From Brettanomyces bruxellensis (taxonomy: Eukaryota > Ascomycota > Pichiomycetes > Pichiales > Pichiaceae), in assembly GCF_011074885.1 (NCBI RefSeq), contig NC_054688.1:62001-126000 (forward strand): DNA of 64,000 nt, read 5' to 3'. Position 1 is the first letter of the stretch. Each line of letters opens with the position of its first letter. Below the pieces are notes generated by a model that saw only the letters and a program-made list of their open reading frames with translations, was not told the DNA's origin and did not search any database. A program made the position numbers and the translations under genes. Positions 1 through 9,008 of the stretch are shown here, one piece after another.

Positions 1-3000
1 ACTTTTCCACTTCCGTGAACGTAAGTCCTGTAATGATCCTTTAGGCTGAGTCCGCATCCTTCCGGGCAAAGATCACCAGCGTGTAAACAAGTGTGTTCAA
101 TAAACTGACCTAAAGAAAAATCATTTTCCCAGTAAAAATCAACTAGCTGAATAACCGGTCCGATACAAGGAGTAGAGTTCTTCGAGCACACCATGCTAAA
201 TAGTGTAACAATATTTTGATGATAGTTTGGATCAAAGTACGAAAGACCCCTTGCAGCCCAAAACTGGTCCCATTGTCTACCAGCTACAGAAAGCTCGTAA
301 CGCAACATTCTATCCCTTTCGTCACTGCACTTTTTAACGATACTGAATAAATCGTCAAAACCTTCAGGCAAGTTTGCAGCAACCTGTGATATTTGCCAGA
401 AATCCAAATATCTCTTTATTGCCTTCTGGCGATTTCCATCCTTCAAGGACTTGTCACCTAGAAGAATGTGAAATTTGTTTTCGAATTCCGCAAACTGCAA
501 CTTATTCTTCTCGGCTAGTTTTTCAATATCTTTGAGCTCCACAAGTAGGTGAGGAGCATGGAAGTTGACGGACGGAGAGGAAGAAAGAATCCTCTTCTTA
601 ATTAGGTCCCAAACATCACTGTAGGAACCAATCTGTATGGAATATAGAGGACAGGTAATCTGTTGCTCTTTTATTTCCGGAGCCTGTAGACACTGATCAC
701 GTAAAAGTCCCGATTCAAGTTTCACGTTGAAGAAGACATAAGCCATCAAAGCAGCACACTCCTTGATTTTACCCAAAGCCTCCTTGCCCATACCTCTTAG
801 TGTAATTGTAAAGCCAAGTTTTCTGTCGCAACCGGAAAAGTAGAAATATGTACGTAATGCACGCTTGCAGAGATAAGTTCTCACTTCAAATTTCCCACAG
901 TGTCCAAGTTTAGGCTGTAATGCAAGTTTATCCATTGAAGTTATGACATCTGCTCCTGTCATTCGAGCAGCGCGTTCAATTGCAGGCAATTTCACTTTTG
1001 GGACCACGGTTATTCCTCTTGCCGACAGAAGTTCCAAAGCATACCCGTTGATTGTAGAAGAAGATAGTACTATATTAGGCTTGAGAGCAGCTATTCTTGC
1101 TGTTAATTTGCGTAAAAATTCGTTTTGCTGTGCGATGATCGGTTCAAGAGATGAAAATTGGGCGTCCATCACATCCTCCTGGTCTACTTCTTTGAATGAA
1201 TTGTCATCCTGTTGGGACAGTCTGTGCAATTCCCCGGCACTCGATGTTGTATCCTGTTCTTGGTCATATTCAAGAGGAAATGTAATGAGCATAATACGTG
1301 GATTATCGATCTCACGCGGCATTTGCTTCAAAGGAAGACTTTTTGAAATTACCAGTCCATCTATAACGTGCGTGTCTGAGATCTCCCCTCCCGGAATACG
1401 CTTTAACTTGAGATAGTTGGACATATCAAATCCTGTTGTGTTGCTGAGATCGACAGATATAAGGGATATCTTCTTCAAGCATTTCACAAGCACCTCAGTC
1501 CACTGATCTATGTTGGGTATATCCTTATCAGTGAGTAGTTCTCGAAGCAGTTGTCTCCCGTGCATCTCTCCAGCTCTCAAGAAATCGTCCGTGAACTCAA
1601 AATCTTCAAATCCCAGTAAAGAGGACGACACAGAAGATGAAGATAGCACTCTTGTGCCAGTGCCACTTACCTTACGACCACTTCGGCTTATCCTTCTGTG
1701 TCTCAATCGTTGAAAAGTTGAAGCACGTCTCATCCTAGATCGCTGTTTCATGATATCTGTAGGCTGAAACCCCCGGTTATCCCTCTGCAGACTCATAGAC
1801 GGCTGCATTCCCCATCTTAAAGGCCCAAGAATTTGCTGTGATACAGATCCATACGAAGGCCGCTCAATTCCCAAGCCAACCCCCCACCCTTTATTAACAC
1901 TTTCGCTGGATGTAGGACTTAGCGGAGGCAAAGAGGCAGCACTAGCATCATTTGCATTTTGGTATATTTTAAGCCTGTTTCCAACGCTTTTACTCCTTAG
2001 TAGATTCGTACTGTCAAGGCTCTCCGTACTCATTCCAGGAAGAACCTGATCCTCCACATCTACAGATGTGTTTTGCTTTACTGATTTCCCACGCACGGTG
2101 TCTCCACTTTTGTACATTGCGCTAGTATTGGCGTCACCTTTCCTCGTAATCTGAATAAATGGATCGTGGTCTGAATCAACATCATCCTCGCTCGAATCAC
2201 TCGTATAAATACTATTGCTTATATCGTCTGATAAGGCAGAATGCGGCCTATTCCCAGCTGAAGGGACTGAAGTCGTCTTTGAGTTAGTTCTTGTTTCTGA
2301 TGGAACCCTCTTAGAAGCTGCAAAATTGAAGATCGAAGATGCCGCACTAGCGGCCACTTTCGTAAAGCTTAGTGGTGCAAGTCGAGCAGATGAGTTTGCA
2401 AGAGTGGTGTCCTTTCCCTGAAGCAGATCCTGCCGTCCTTGTTGCCTCTTTTGATGAATCTGATGAACTTGATGCCGATTTGCCCGTGGAATATCTATTT
2501 CAACAGCCTCACCTTCCCTTCTGGTGGCAATTGTGAGCAATGGAGGTGGAGCTGGAGTTGTTTCCGTGTCCTTTGTCGCACTTATATCCTTATTATTAGA
2601 CTCCGATGGCTTTTTGCTGCTTGCTTTGATAGTATCTATCTTATTTGAAGAAGTAGTTTTCCCTTCCGTCGAGTCGGAACTTCGTTTAATCACTCCAAGC
2701 TGCGATCTTAATGGAGAATCACGCCCACCAATTAGAGTGGATGTATCATCAGCACTTATACGACTTCTTCGGCTCGGGCTTTCTCTATCATCAAATTCCT
2801 CTTCCTCTTCACTTGTTGGATAATCCTCATAACGCTCAGCAAGCTGTGCACAAGACAGGCAAACCCTCATCTGACCATTGACATTAAACTTTGTGCCATC
2901 AATGAACGTAGTACATGCCCCGCAAAAAATCTTACCACATATTCGACAATGATGTTTCCTTCTAAACGTGGTAAACCTTCTCTCGCATGCACGACACTCC

Positions 3001-3212
3001 AGTGCCGAAGAGTCATCAAGCCAATAGTCTCTGCCTATTCCAGATTGCTCGGATCGTCGATTGGAAAGCGTCGACAGGAGACTAAGTGTGAGATCTGGAT
3101 AATCAGCCCTAGTAGGTCTTGACTGAAGAGCATAAGTATGAGTATGCTCGTCTAGATGAGTTGTAGATTTAGATGATGCCTCTCGTAGGCCTGGATGGTT
3201 CAACTTGGACAT
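1..3212 (-). CDS. FAB1: FAB1, phosphatidylinositol-3-phosphate 5-kinase (partial; C-terminus beyond left edge)
   Basis: The N-terminal 1070 residues of a Fab1/PIKfyve lipid kinase, which makes PI(3,5)P2 on the vacuole and endosome. The start at 3212 gives MSKLNHPGLR. A FYVE zinc finger lies at about residues 64-125, with YWLDD, the basic patch RRKHHCR, and CxxC pairs including CRAC, CRICG, CGAC and CLSC. A long Ser-rich low-complexity stretch follows. A TCP-1/chaperonin-like (CCT) domain lies near residue 750 (GADVITSMDKLALQPKLG), then a Cys-rich Fab1 region ending HYRTYVHGSGK at the edge. The kinase domain would lie to the left of the window. The reading frame is open throughout. Identification is firm from the FYVE plus CCT order. 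Confidence 0.93.
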   Translation of the reverse strand, partial: MSKLNHPGLREASSKSTTHLDEHTHTYALQSRPTRADYPDLTLSLLSTLSNRRSEQSGIGRDYWLDDSSALECRACERRFTTFRRKHHCRICGKIFCGACTTFIDGTKFNVNGQMRVCLSCAQLAERYEDYPTSEEEEEFDDRESPSRRSRISADDTSTLIGGRDSPLRSQLGVIKRSSDSTEGKTTSSNKIDTIKASSKKPSESNNKDISATKDTETTPAPPPLLTIATRREGEAVEIDIPRANRHQVHQIHQKRQQGRQDLLQGKDTTLANSSARLAPLSFTKVAASAASSIFNFAASKRVPSETRTNSKTTSVPSAGNRPHSALSDDISNSIYTSDSSEDDVDSDHDPFIQITRKGDANTSAMYKSGDTVRGKSVKQNTSVDVEDQVLPGMSTESLDSTNLLRSKSVGNRLKIYQNANDASAASLPPLSPTSSESVNKGWGVGLGIERPSYGSVSQQILGPLRWGMQPSMSLQRDNRGFQPTDIMKQRSRMRRASTFQRLRHRRISRSGRKVSGTGTRVLSSSSVSSSLLGFEDFEFTDDFLRAGEMHGRQLLRELLTDKDIPNIDQWTEVLVKCLKKISLISVDLSNTTGFDMSNYLKLKRIPGGEISDTHVIDGLVISKSLPLKQMPREIDNPRIMLITFPLEYDQEQDTTSSAGELHRLSQQDDNSFKEVDQEDVMDAQFSSLEPIIAQQNEFLRKLTARIAALKPNIVLSSSTINGYALELLSARGITVVPKVKLPAIERAARMTGADVITSMDKLALQPKLGHCGKFEVRTYLCKRALRTYFYFSGCDRKLGFTITLRGMGKEALGKIKECAALMAYVFFNVKLESGLLRDQCLQAPEIKEQQITCPLYSIQIGSYSDVWDLIKKRILSSSPSVNFHAPHLLVELKDIEKLAEKNKLQFAEFENKFHILLGDKSLKDGNRQKAIKRYLDFWQISQVAANLPEGFDDLFSIVKKCSDERDRMLRYELSVAGRQWDQFWAARGLSYFDPNYHQNIVTLFSMVCSKNSTPCIGPVIQLVDFYWENDFSLGQFIEHTCLHAGDLCPEGCGLSLKDHYRTYVHGSGK

Positions 3213-3543
3213 TCCAGACTATCTCGTTTCTCACAATCGGTAATCCACAAAAAAGGTTTTTTCCGAAGAAGGCAGAGAACTCGAGACAAAACAGTGCATG
3301 TTGGGAAAAGCATTATCAATTATTTATTTCTGAATCTGAATATTTACATTACGGCGCATTCCATCTACTACAGCCTTTTTTTTTTATGTAAGCTTTTTTT
3401 TTTTTGTGGGGTGCACTATCCGGTAACTCTGCTAATGTTATTCCTGTAACACCGACTAATTAATCTATCAGCATCTATTTATTCACATATCTCGCTAGTT
3501 TTCCAACACATCACATGGCAATATTAAATATTACATTCACTTT
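3213..3543. other. spacer: FAB1 promoter and RPA14 3' end
   Basis: AT-rich, with several T-runs near 3375-3410. I see no supported gene; small open frames here lack any recognisable product. It should hold the FAB1 promoter and the RPA14 terminator region. Confidence 0.5.
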
Positions 3544-4155
3544 CTAATCATTGTGCTTATGCTTATGCTTATGCTCATGCTTCTTATGCTTCCTCTCCTT
3601 CTCTTCGCTTTCTTCAATTTCCTCCGCCTTCCTCTTCCTGCTTTCTTTTATAGAATTATTCTCGCTTTCATTTCCATCTTGTTCATTCTCTGGCTCACTT
3701 ACGCTATCACTATCATTACTTTCGCTTTCGCTTTCCGAACTCTCTGTGTACTTTGGCTGTATTTCATCATCATTATCCTTCTTCTCCTCTTCTTTTTCAC
3801 CTTTAGTCTCCCCATCATCATCAAACACAATTTTTTTGTTCTTTGGCACACTGATAGAACTAACAACAGGATTTGCTTCCTCTTCTTCTAGTATCACCGG
3901 AGGAAGTCCACGAAGTTCTCTTTGAAGTCTTTTTAACTGGCTGATGGTGGTCGTTTTAGGACCAACATACGTATTCAACCCCATAGATCCTTCGCTTAAA
4001 ACCGCTGATGTCGTAAGTATGCGGTCATAATCATCCAAGAAGTCATCTAAGTACTTTTGGACATGTTCCTTATCTAAGGATTTCGCTTTCACTGCATGTA
4101 TTGTAGTTGGATGTTGAACATCACACTCTGCAACCCTACTGACTCCAAATGGCAT
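3544..4155 (-). CDS. RPA14: RNA polymerase I subunit A14-like
   Basis: 203 residues. The block ISQLKRLQRELRGLPP at residues 71-86 matches the signature of yeast Rpa14 (ISQLKRIQRDFKGLPP, recalled), and the upstream stretch (VQKYLDDFLDDYDRIL) fits its helical heterodimerisation region. Rpa14 pairs with Rpa43 to form the stalk of Pol I, the nucleolar enzyme that makes rRNA. S. cerevisiae Rpa14 is about 137 residues; this one carries a much longer tail (about residues 90-203) that is acidic and Ser-rich and ends in a Lys/His run (KKHEHKHKHKHND). The tail is unusual and may be a nucleolar retention or charge-tuning element (inference). An AAAAATTTT element lies about 105 bp upstream. Confidence 0.85.
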   Translation of the reverse strand: MPFGVSRVAECDVQHPTTIHAVKAKSLDKEHVQKYLDDFLDDYDRILTTSAVLSEGSMGLNTYVGPKTTTISQLKRLQRELRGLPPVILEEEEANPVVSSISVPKNKKIVFDDDGETKGEKEEEKKDNDDEIQPKYTESSESESESNDSDSVSEPENEQDGNESENNSIKESRKRKAEEIEESEEKERKHKKHEHKHKHKHND

Positions 4156-4260
4156 CTTTTCCTGTCTGACTGTCGTCTATGTGTATTTATTGATATCGGA
4201 TTATGCGTTGGGGCTTAACAACTTGTATGGCTTGTTTCATAGCAGTTGAATCATTACGGG

Positions 4261-4269
4261 AAAATTTTT
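4261..4269 (-). promoter_or_regulatory. RRPE-like element upstream of RPA14
   Basis: The minus strand reads AAAAATTTT about 105 bp upstream of the RPA14 ATG. The RRPE consensus of ribosome-biogenesis genes is TGAAAAATTTT. The motif is AT-only, so chance occurrence is possible; the shared position with BUD21 and CBF5 is the support. Confidence 0.4.
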
Positions 4270-4433
4270 TTATAGACTGAAAAAAAAAAAAAAAAAAGGC
4301 TGTAGGACATAAAATCCGAACGCAGTGCTTAAGTAGAAGAATAAATAAATTACACTGTCTCTTTTGAATCATTCTCCACGGTCTCTTTTTTATATCTTTT
4401 CAATTATATCTTGGAGTTTCAAATAACGCAGTT

Positions 4434-4799
4434 ATGTTTTCTAATTTTGGACGTGTATTGATTTCCATTAGACCTGCTGTTAGAACGTTTTCTAGTGTGT
4501 GTTATGGCAGAGAGCAGACGGTATCACATAGAAGGCCAACATTTGGTGTGATGGGAGAGATAATGGCTAGAGTTAGCAGGCAAAGTCCATACATGGCCCC
4601 AGGTATAAACACCGGAGTTACACAGGTTAGATGGGCCACTCGTGGAGGTCACAGAGGCAATAATTTAGGTAATACATATCAACCAAACACTTTGAGGAGA
4701 AAGAGAAGACTAGGGTTTTTGGCAAGAATGAAATCCATAAGTGGTCGTAAAATAGTCAAAAATAGAAAGCAGAAGGGAAGGTGGTTTCTCACGTATTGA
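4434..4799 (+). CDS. mitochondrial large-subunit ribosomal protein bL34m
   Basis: 121 residues. The last ~44 residues are a textbook bL34 domain: [17 protein letters not shown], then [15 protein letters not shown]. The first ~75 residues are basic and poor in acidic residues, as expected for a mitochondrial targeting and linker region. The S. cerevisiae counterpart is the product of YDR115W. It sits in the large subunit of the mitochondrial ribosome. The gene is divergent from RPA14 across 278 bp. The start at 4434 is the first ATG and gives [19 protein letters not shown], a plausible presequence. Confidence 0.92.
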   Translation: MFSNFGRVLISIRPAVRTFSSVCYGREQTVSHRRPTFGVMGEIMARVSRQSPYMAPGINTGVTQVRWATRGGHRGNNLGNTYQPNTLRRKRRLGFLARMKSISGRKIVKNRKQKGRWFLTY

Positions 4800-5222
4800 T
4801 CCATTGGGATATTTAATCGTGTACATATTCAATTATATTTATATAATCTTGGGCATATAAGGCAGGAGCTTCGGTATTTACGAGACAGCTTATTTGGTGC
4901 ACGTAACTCAAGTTATTCCAGTTTGAACATATATTAACGTATGTACTTTTTCTACACAAAATACCGAAAAAGAGACCAAAAGTTATCGATATGTCAATTG
5001 TAAATGAATAAGCTCGTCGCATTTGTCAGTCCAGTTGAATGAAGTCTTTATAGACGCGTCGATCGATCCTGTTGAAAACTGACCGACCCGACAAATATTC
5101 GGGGAAAAAAACCACGCGATGCCTCGTACAGAAACATCACCTTCATCAGCCGAGAATTGTAATCAACCGGTAAGCATACCATTCTAAAGCTTTGAATCGA
5201 CAAATTGAGCGGATCAAGAGGC
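4800..5222. other. spacer upstream of the ATX2-like gene
   Basis: Intergenic, AT-rich in the first half. An ACGCGT hexamer sits at 5053-5058. A 22-codon upstream ORF starts at 5119 (MPRTETSPSSAENCNQPVSIPF) and stops before the main ATG. It contains a GTAAGC that looks like a 5' splice site, but no in-frame 3' site works. Confidence 0.4.
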
Positions 5223-6347
5223 ATGGGTCCGTTTCTTACAATATGCGCCTACTCATTGGCCATGGCGATCAGCTCTTTTGTGGCTGGAATACCGCCACTT
5301 TTATTTGAGCTTCCACCTGAAAAAATGGAACACTTGTCGACACTTAGTATGGGAATTCTAGTTTCTGCAGCACAAGTGCTTATTATTCCCGAAGGTATAA
5401 AGCACTCGCCCGAGGGAAGTCCAATTGGGTTGTTTCTTATTGCCGGATTTATAACGTTGTTTACCATCGATAGACTTTCGGACATCGCTCGTTCCAGTAA
5501 GAGAAACTCAAATGGATACAGCAAAATGAATTATAATATAGAAGAAGGACAAGGTTCCCCAATTGATCCGAATTTGGAAATTGACTCATTATCAGAGCGA
5601 GGGATTTCAGACTCGCATGGTGCTTCGTCAGATGGAAACACTGATGATGATTCACGTATCACGACTTCTGATGCTGACCTTGATAGTATTATGAATGATG
5701 GAGTACAGCCATCAACTACGGCAACGGAAGAAGAAGATTATAGTATACGGCAGATCTTGGAATCTTCTGGTACACTCAAGGGAATGTGGAATTTAAAAGG
5801 CAGTACTAGTTTGAGAAAGCTTCTCTTCAAGGGATTTGTATCAGCATTTCAGAACACAGATACGTTAGGATTGCTCATTCATTGTATTACAGATGGAATA
5901 GCTCTTGCATCATCTTTAATGGCATCCAACGAATCGCCAACTGTGCAATCAATTTTCGTTATCGTGGCTATTTTCCTTCACAAACTTCCTACAGCGTTTG
6001 CTTTAGTCGCCTTACTAATTAGAGATGGTTTGCCTAGAATATTTGTCCTTTGTCATCTTATCTGTTTTTCGTTGGCTGCTCCACTTGGCGCTCTTATCAC
6101 ATACATGGTGATCGTGCTATTTGTAGACGAAAGTTTGGAAGGCCTTAGTGGACTTCTTCTTACATTTTCCGGCGGCTCTTTTCTATATGTAGGATTTCAT
6201 GCTCTTCAAAAAATGACATATAGTGAGCCAGAGGCAGGGACAGGTATAATGGTACCAAAGTCAAGAAAGAGGATGTTCATTGATTATTTTGTGTGCTTAT
6301 GTGGAATGCTCCTTCCGGTCTTTGTTGCTTTTCTACAGGAAGACTAA
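5223..6347 (+). CDS. ATX2: ZIP-family metal transporter, ATX2-like
   Basis: 374 residues from the ATG at 5223; the frame stays open slightly upstream to a TTG at 5205, which is unlikely to be used. ZIP hallmarks are present: HCITDGIALASS at about residue 220 and HKLPTAFALVALL at residue 253, the metal-binding transmembrane helices 4 and 5. Hydrophobic helices occur at the N-terminus and from about residue 210 onward, split by an acidic Ser/Asp-rich cytosolic loop (residues ~100-180). Yeast Atx2 is a Golgi transporter that influences manganese homeostasis. The family is certain; the ATX2 orthology rests on length and the loop arrangement. Confidence 0.82.
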   Translation: MGPFLTICAYSLAMAISSFVAGIPPLLFELPPEKMEHLSTLSMGILVSAAQVLIIPEGIKHSPEGSPIGLFLIAGFITLFTIDRLSDIARSSKRNSNGYSKMNYNIEEGQGSPIDPNLEIDSLSERGISDSHGASSDGNTDDDSRITTSDADLDSIMNDGVQPSTTATEEEDYSIRQILESSGTLKGMWNLKGSTSLRKLLFKGFVSAFQNTDTLGLLIHCITDGIALASSLMASNESPTVQSIFVIVAIFLHKLPTAFALVALLIRDGLPRIFVLCHLICFSLAAPLGALITYMVIVLFVDESLEGLSGLLLTFSGGSFLYVGFHALQKMTYSEPEAGTGIMVPKSRKRMFIDYFVCLCGMLLPVFVAFLQED

Positions 6348-6496
6348 TTAAGCTCATTTCTTGCTCTTTTACTAAGAATATATATCATGTGTTACTCAAT
6401 TTTTAACTTTTCGTGTGCCTTTTCTGATTAATGCTAATATTCGCTATCTATGTACAGCCAACGGTACCTCCTTTTTTCTGGAGGCATGTGACCTTT

Positions 6497-7168
6497 CTAT
6501 AAACGTCGCCGTATTGATTTTCGGCGAAGCCACTTGTTTCTTCTTGATGAGATTCGGCTTACTGGAACATCAAACTTTCTTTTCACCAAGAGTTTCACCT
6601 TCACCGGACCTTTCTCCTGGCTTGCTTTATTTAATTCCCGTACTAGTGCTAGCTTCTCCTTGAGTTTCTTTTGCTTTTCGTTTGCTCTCTCTTCAGCTGT
6701 TAATTCTTTGAATTTTGTCTTTTTTGGGCGTGCTTGTAGCCTTTCTTCCGGATCATACGTTGCTAACAATTCTTCAGGAAGCTCATCCGGCAAGTTTGTC
6801 TCCCGATTCTCTAATTCCTCCTTCTTCTTTTGTAATTCCTGCTCTTCTTTCTCCTTTTGAAGCTTTTCCTCTTTCTGCTCTCTGAACCTTTCTGCTATTT
6901 TTCTTCTCCTTTCCTTTTCCTGCTTTCTCTTTTCCTCCAAAGCGGCATCTTCCTTCCTTATTTTGAGCTTTTCAATCTCTCTACCAGCACTTATTGATTC
7001 TTCCTCTGGTGCGTCATCATCCGAAGATTCACTTCCATCCAGATCAACCAGTGTAGATATCTTCTTGATCTCAGCACTCGAGCTCTTGTTTTCGTTACCA
7101 TCTTCTTCCCCAAACTTCAGATGAACACCTCTATTCTTGTTGACATTTTTTAACGTCTCTAATCTCAT
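6497..7168 (-). CDS. BUD21: U3 snoRNP-associated protein BUD21/UTP16
   Basis: 223 residues, highly charged and largely coiled-coil. Matches to yeast Bud21 (recalled) are the acidic box with DDDAPEEE near residue 50, LPDELPEELL near residue 127, and the C-terminal RNKWLRRKSIRRR that parallels its RWLNRK motif. Bud21/Utp16 is a component of the small-subunit processome that processes 18S pre-rRNA in the nucleolus. It is convergent with the ATX2-like gene. An RRPE-like element lies about 106 bp upstream, consistent with ribosome-biogenesis regulation. Confidence 0.82.
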   Translation of the reverse strand: MRLETLKNVNKNRGVHLKFGEEDGNENKSSSAEIKKISTLVDLDGSESSDDDAPEEESISAGREIEKLKIRKEDAALEEKRKQEKERRRKIAERFREQKEEKLQKEKEEQELQKKKEELENRETNLPDELPEELLATYDPEERLQARPKKTKFKELTAEERANEKQKKLKEKLALVRELNKASQEKGPVKVKLLVKRKFDVPVSRISSRRNKWLRRKSIRRRL

Positions 7169-7273
7169 TATACGTCGTTATCAAGCTATTCGGAGACTTC
7201 CTTTTATGGTATTATATATGCATATCGTTTTCTCTCCAAAGTCATGTCTGAAGTGATGAAATCGAAATAAAAT

Positions 7274-7283
7274 AAAATTTTTC
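7274..7283 (-). promoter_or_regulatory. RRPE-like element upstream of BUD21
   Basis: The minus strand reads CGAAAAATTTT, one mismatch from the RRPE consensus TGAAAAATTTT, about 106 bp upstream of the BUD21 ATG. Confidence 0.45.
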
Positions 7284-7335
7284 GGCCCTGTTATCTCTCC
7301 GCAAATTTTATTTTATTTTTTATTTTTTTGTGCTT

Positions 7336-7788
7336 CTAAAATTCACAGCTGATGAATCCTAGCCAACAAAGAGCACGATACCAAAGTTTTAAAAGAATGT
7401 CTGTTCTCCCAAGATATATCATTAGCAAAGTAAAAAATATAATTACTAATGTAATTGTGATCCCAATTAAAATTGGGTGTGCTGCGATAAATGTATCCAA
7501 GTTCTCTGAAATTGGAAGACCAATCACCTTGCATAATCTTTTCCAAGCAGGAAGTCGACAAATGGGAATTGGGTTGTCAGGATTATCGTTGTTTATAGAT
7601 CTAATGGATCCATATAGGGAAACCAAGGAAGCCTCCGATGTAGGATCTCTTGGTTCTATTGTTTTGGAACTCTGCCCTGTTTCTAATGTATTTTGTGCAA
7701 GAAAAGGATATGTTTCACTTTGAGCTGTAGAAGTACCAAAATTTTTAAATTCCGGATTTTGTCTCACTTTGTAGGGAAGGAAAGTCAT
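7336..7788 (-). CDS. uncharacterised protein with C-terminal membrane segments
   Basis: 150 residues; family not recognised. Residues 1-100 are polar. A strong transmembrane helix spans about 105-127 (HPILIGITITLVIIFFTLL) and a second hydrophobic stretch 131-148 ends at the C-terminus. No signal peptide is visible. The shape suggests a tail-anchored or hairpin membrane protein. It lies head-to-tail with a second orphan that also ends in a membrane helix, 177 bp away; the two show no obvious sequence similarity. Whether it is expressed cannot be judged from sequence alone. Confidence 0.6.
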   Translation of the reverse strand: MTFLPYKVRQNPEFKNFGTSTAQSETYPFLAQNTLETGQSSKTIEPRDPTSEASLVSLYGSIRSINNDNPDNPIPICRLPAWKRLCKVIGLPISENLDTFIAAHPILIGITITLVIIFFTLLMIYLGRTDILLKLWYRALCWLGFISCEF

Positions 7789-7965
7789 TTTATCTAATTC
7801 TAATTATTGCTTACAATAATATTTTAACAATTAAGATTCCTAATTTTAAAAGGTTCTTCATGGGAATTTATATAGTAATGATGTTTTCGTTAAGCAAATA
7901 GGTAACAAGGATTCTATGCTCCTTGTTTTTTTGTGTGCGCTTTTTTTTTTCTAGAGAAGGATTGC

Positions 7966-8763
7966 TCAATTTTGATTTTGCCGGATATTTTCTGTACTTA
8001 AAATTATTAGGCCAGCTATAATACAAAGGAACACCATAAGTAATACTACCTTATTAAGTTCACTTGAAATGATATTTTCCTGTCCATTAGGAAGTTCAAT
8101 TTCGTTGCCGTTCGGCGGAATATTCATGATACGCCGATTGTGTTCTTCTGTTTCTGAAAATCCGTGCCTGCTTAATAAGGTGATTATACGTGAAGTTTGT
8201 TTGGGTCTTCCCAAACTTAAATATTCAGAATTTGTGGTCAATAAAGGAGTTGTCTCTGTTTCCTGAGGTACTTTATTTTTCATTATGCTACCTTGGGCCA
8301 CATCTTCCCCAATTGTACTTTTTTTAACAGCCGCACCCTTCACAGGATTATGTACTTCTTGTCCCTGCGTATCCATTTCCATGCTCTGTATACCTTTGCC
8401 CGTATCAATAACTTTCTTGTTACTGCTAACATATTTGTTTTCTCCTATTTTGTTGTCGATGTTTTGGCTTGGAACTTCCTGCTTGTTCTGCCTTGTTCTT
8501 GGATCAATTAGTTTATCATCATACTCGATAAAATTTTCTTCAATATTATCTGTTCTTTGAGTATCAAGCATATTTTCATTAACCTCATCCCTATCTGAAA
8601 TACTATCGACATTCTTTAACGCATCAAAAACTGTAATCACCTGTTTTGGAGATTTTGTCTTTCCAGAATGTGAGAACTTCTTTTGTATTCTTCTTACAGT
8701 AGAGCCGATTGATATCACCGAGGTAGCAGTGCCCGGCCTATTATTCCCAATAATTTTCATCAC
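7966..8763 (-). CDS. uncharacterised tail-anchored-like protein
   Basis: 265 residues; family not recognised. The first ~235 residues are polar, rich in Asn, Ser, Lys and Glu, and look disordered. One transmembrane helix (VVLLMVFLCIIAGLIIL, about 238-256) sits just before a 9-residue polar tail, the classic layout of a tail-anchored protein (GET pathway, or a SNARE-like topology). No SNARE heptad layer is evident. Two in-frame Met codons open the frame; the first is used here. Neighbour at 7336 has a similar topology. Confidence 0.62.
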   Translation of the reverse strand: MMKIIGNNRPGTATSVISIGSTVRRIQKKFSHSGKTKSPKQVITVFDALKNVDSISDRDEVNENMLDTQRTDNIEENFIEYDDKLIDPRTRQNKQEVPSQNIDNKIGENKYVSSNKKVIDTGKGIQSMEMDTQGQEVHNPVKGAAVKKSTIGEDVAQGSIMKNKVPQETETTPLLTTNSEYLSLGRPKQTSRIITLLSRHGFSETEEHNRRIMNIPPNGNEIELPNGQENIISSELNKVVLLMVFLCIIAGLIILSTENIRQNQN

Positions 8764-9008
8764 TACCTTAAATCTTGCTTGAAGATGTTCTTAAATGCCT
8801 TGAAACAAGTATTAATTTAAAAGTGAATAAGTAAGTTATAATGCTTCAACGTAGATTGTTAATAAAAAAGGATTTTCAAAAATGATTAATTTAATTAAGC
8901 TCAAAAAATCAAGAATAAAATAAAAGAATTGAGTATAATAAAAAAGATATTTAACAATATGAAAATAAAAAAGATAATCAAAAAATGTCTTATGCACGTT
9001 CCCTTTGC

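Noticed and set aside
3551..3925. Ser/Leu-rich plus-strand ORFs opposite RPA14
   Set aside because: They are antisense translations of the acidic, low-complexity tail.
5119..5187. Upstream ORF or first exon for the ATX2-like gene (MPRTETSPSS...)
   Set aside because: It contains GTAAGC but none of the AG sites before 5223 joins in frame, and the ORF stops before the main ATG; kept only as a possible uORF.
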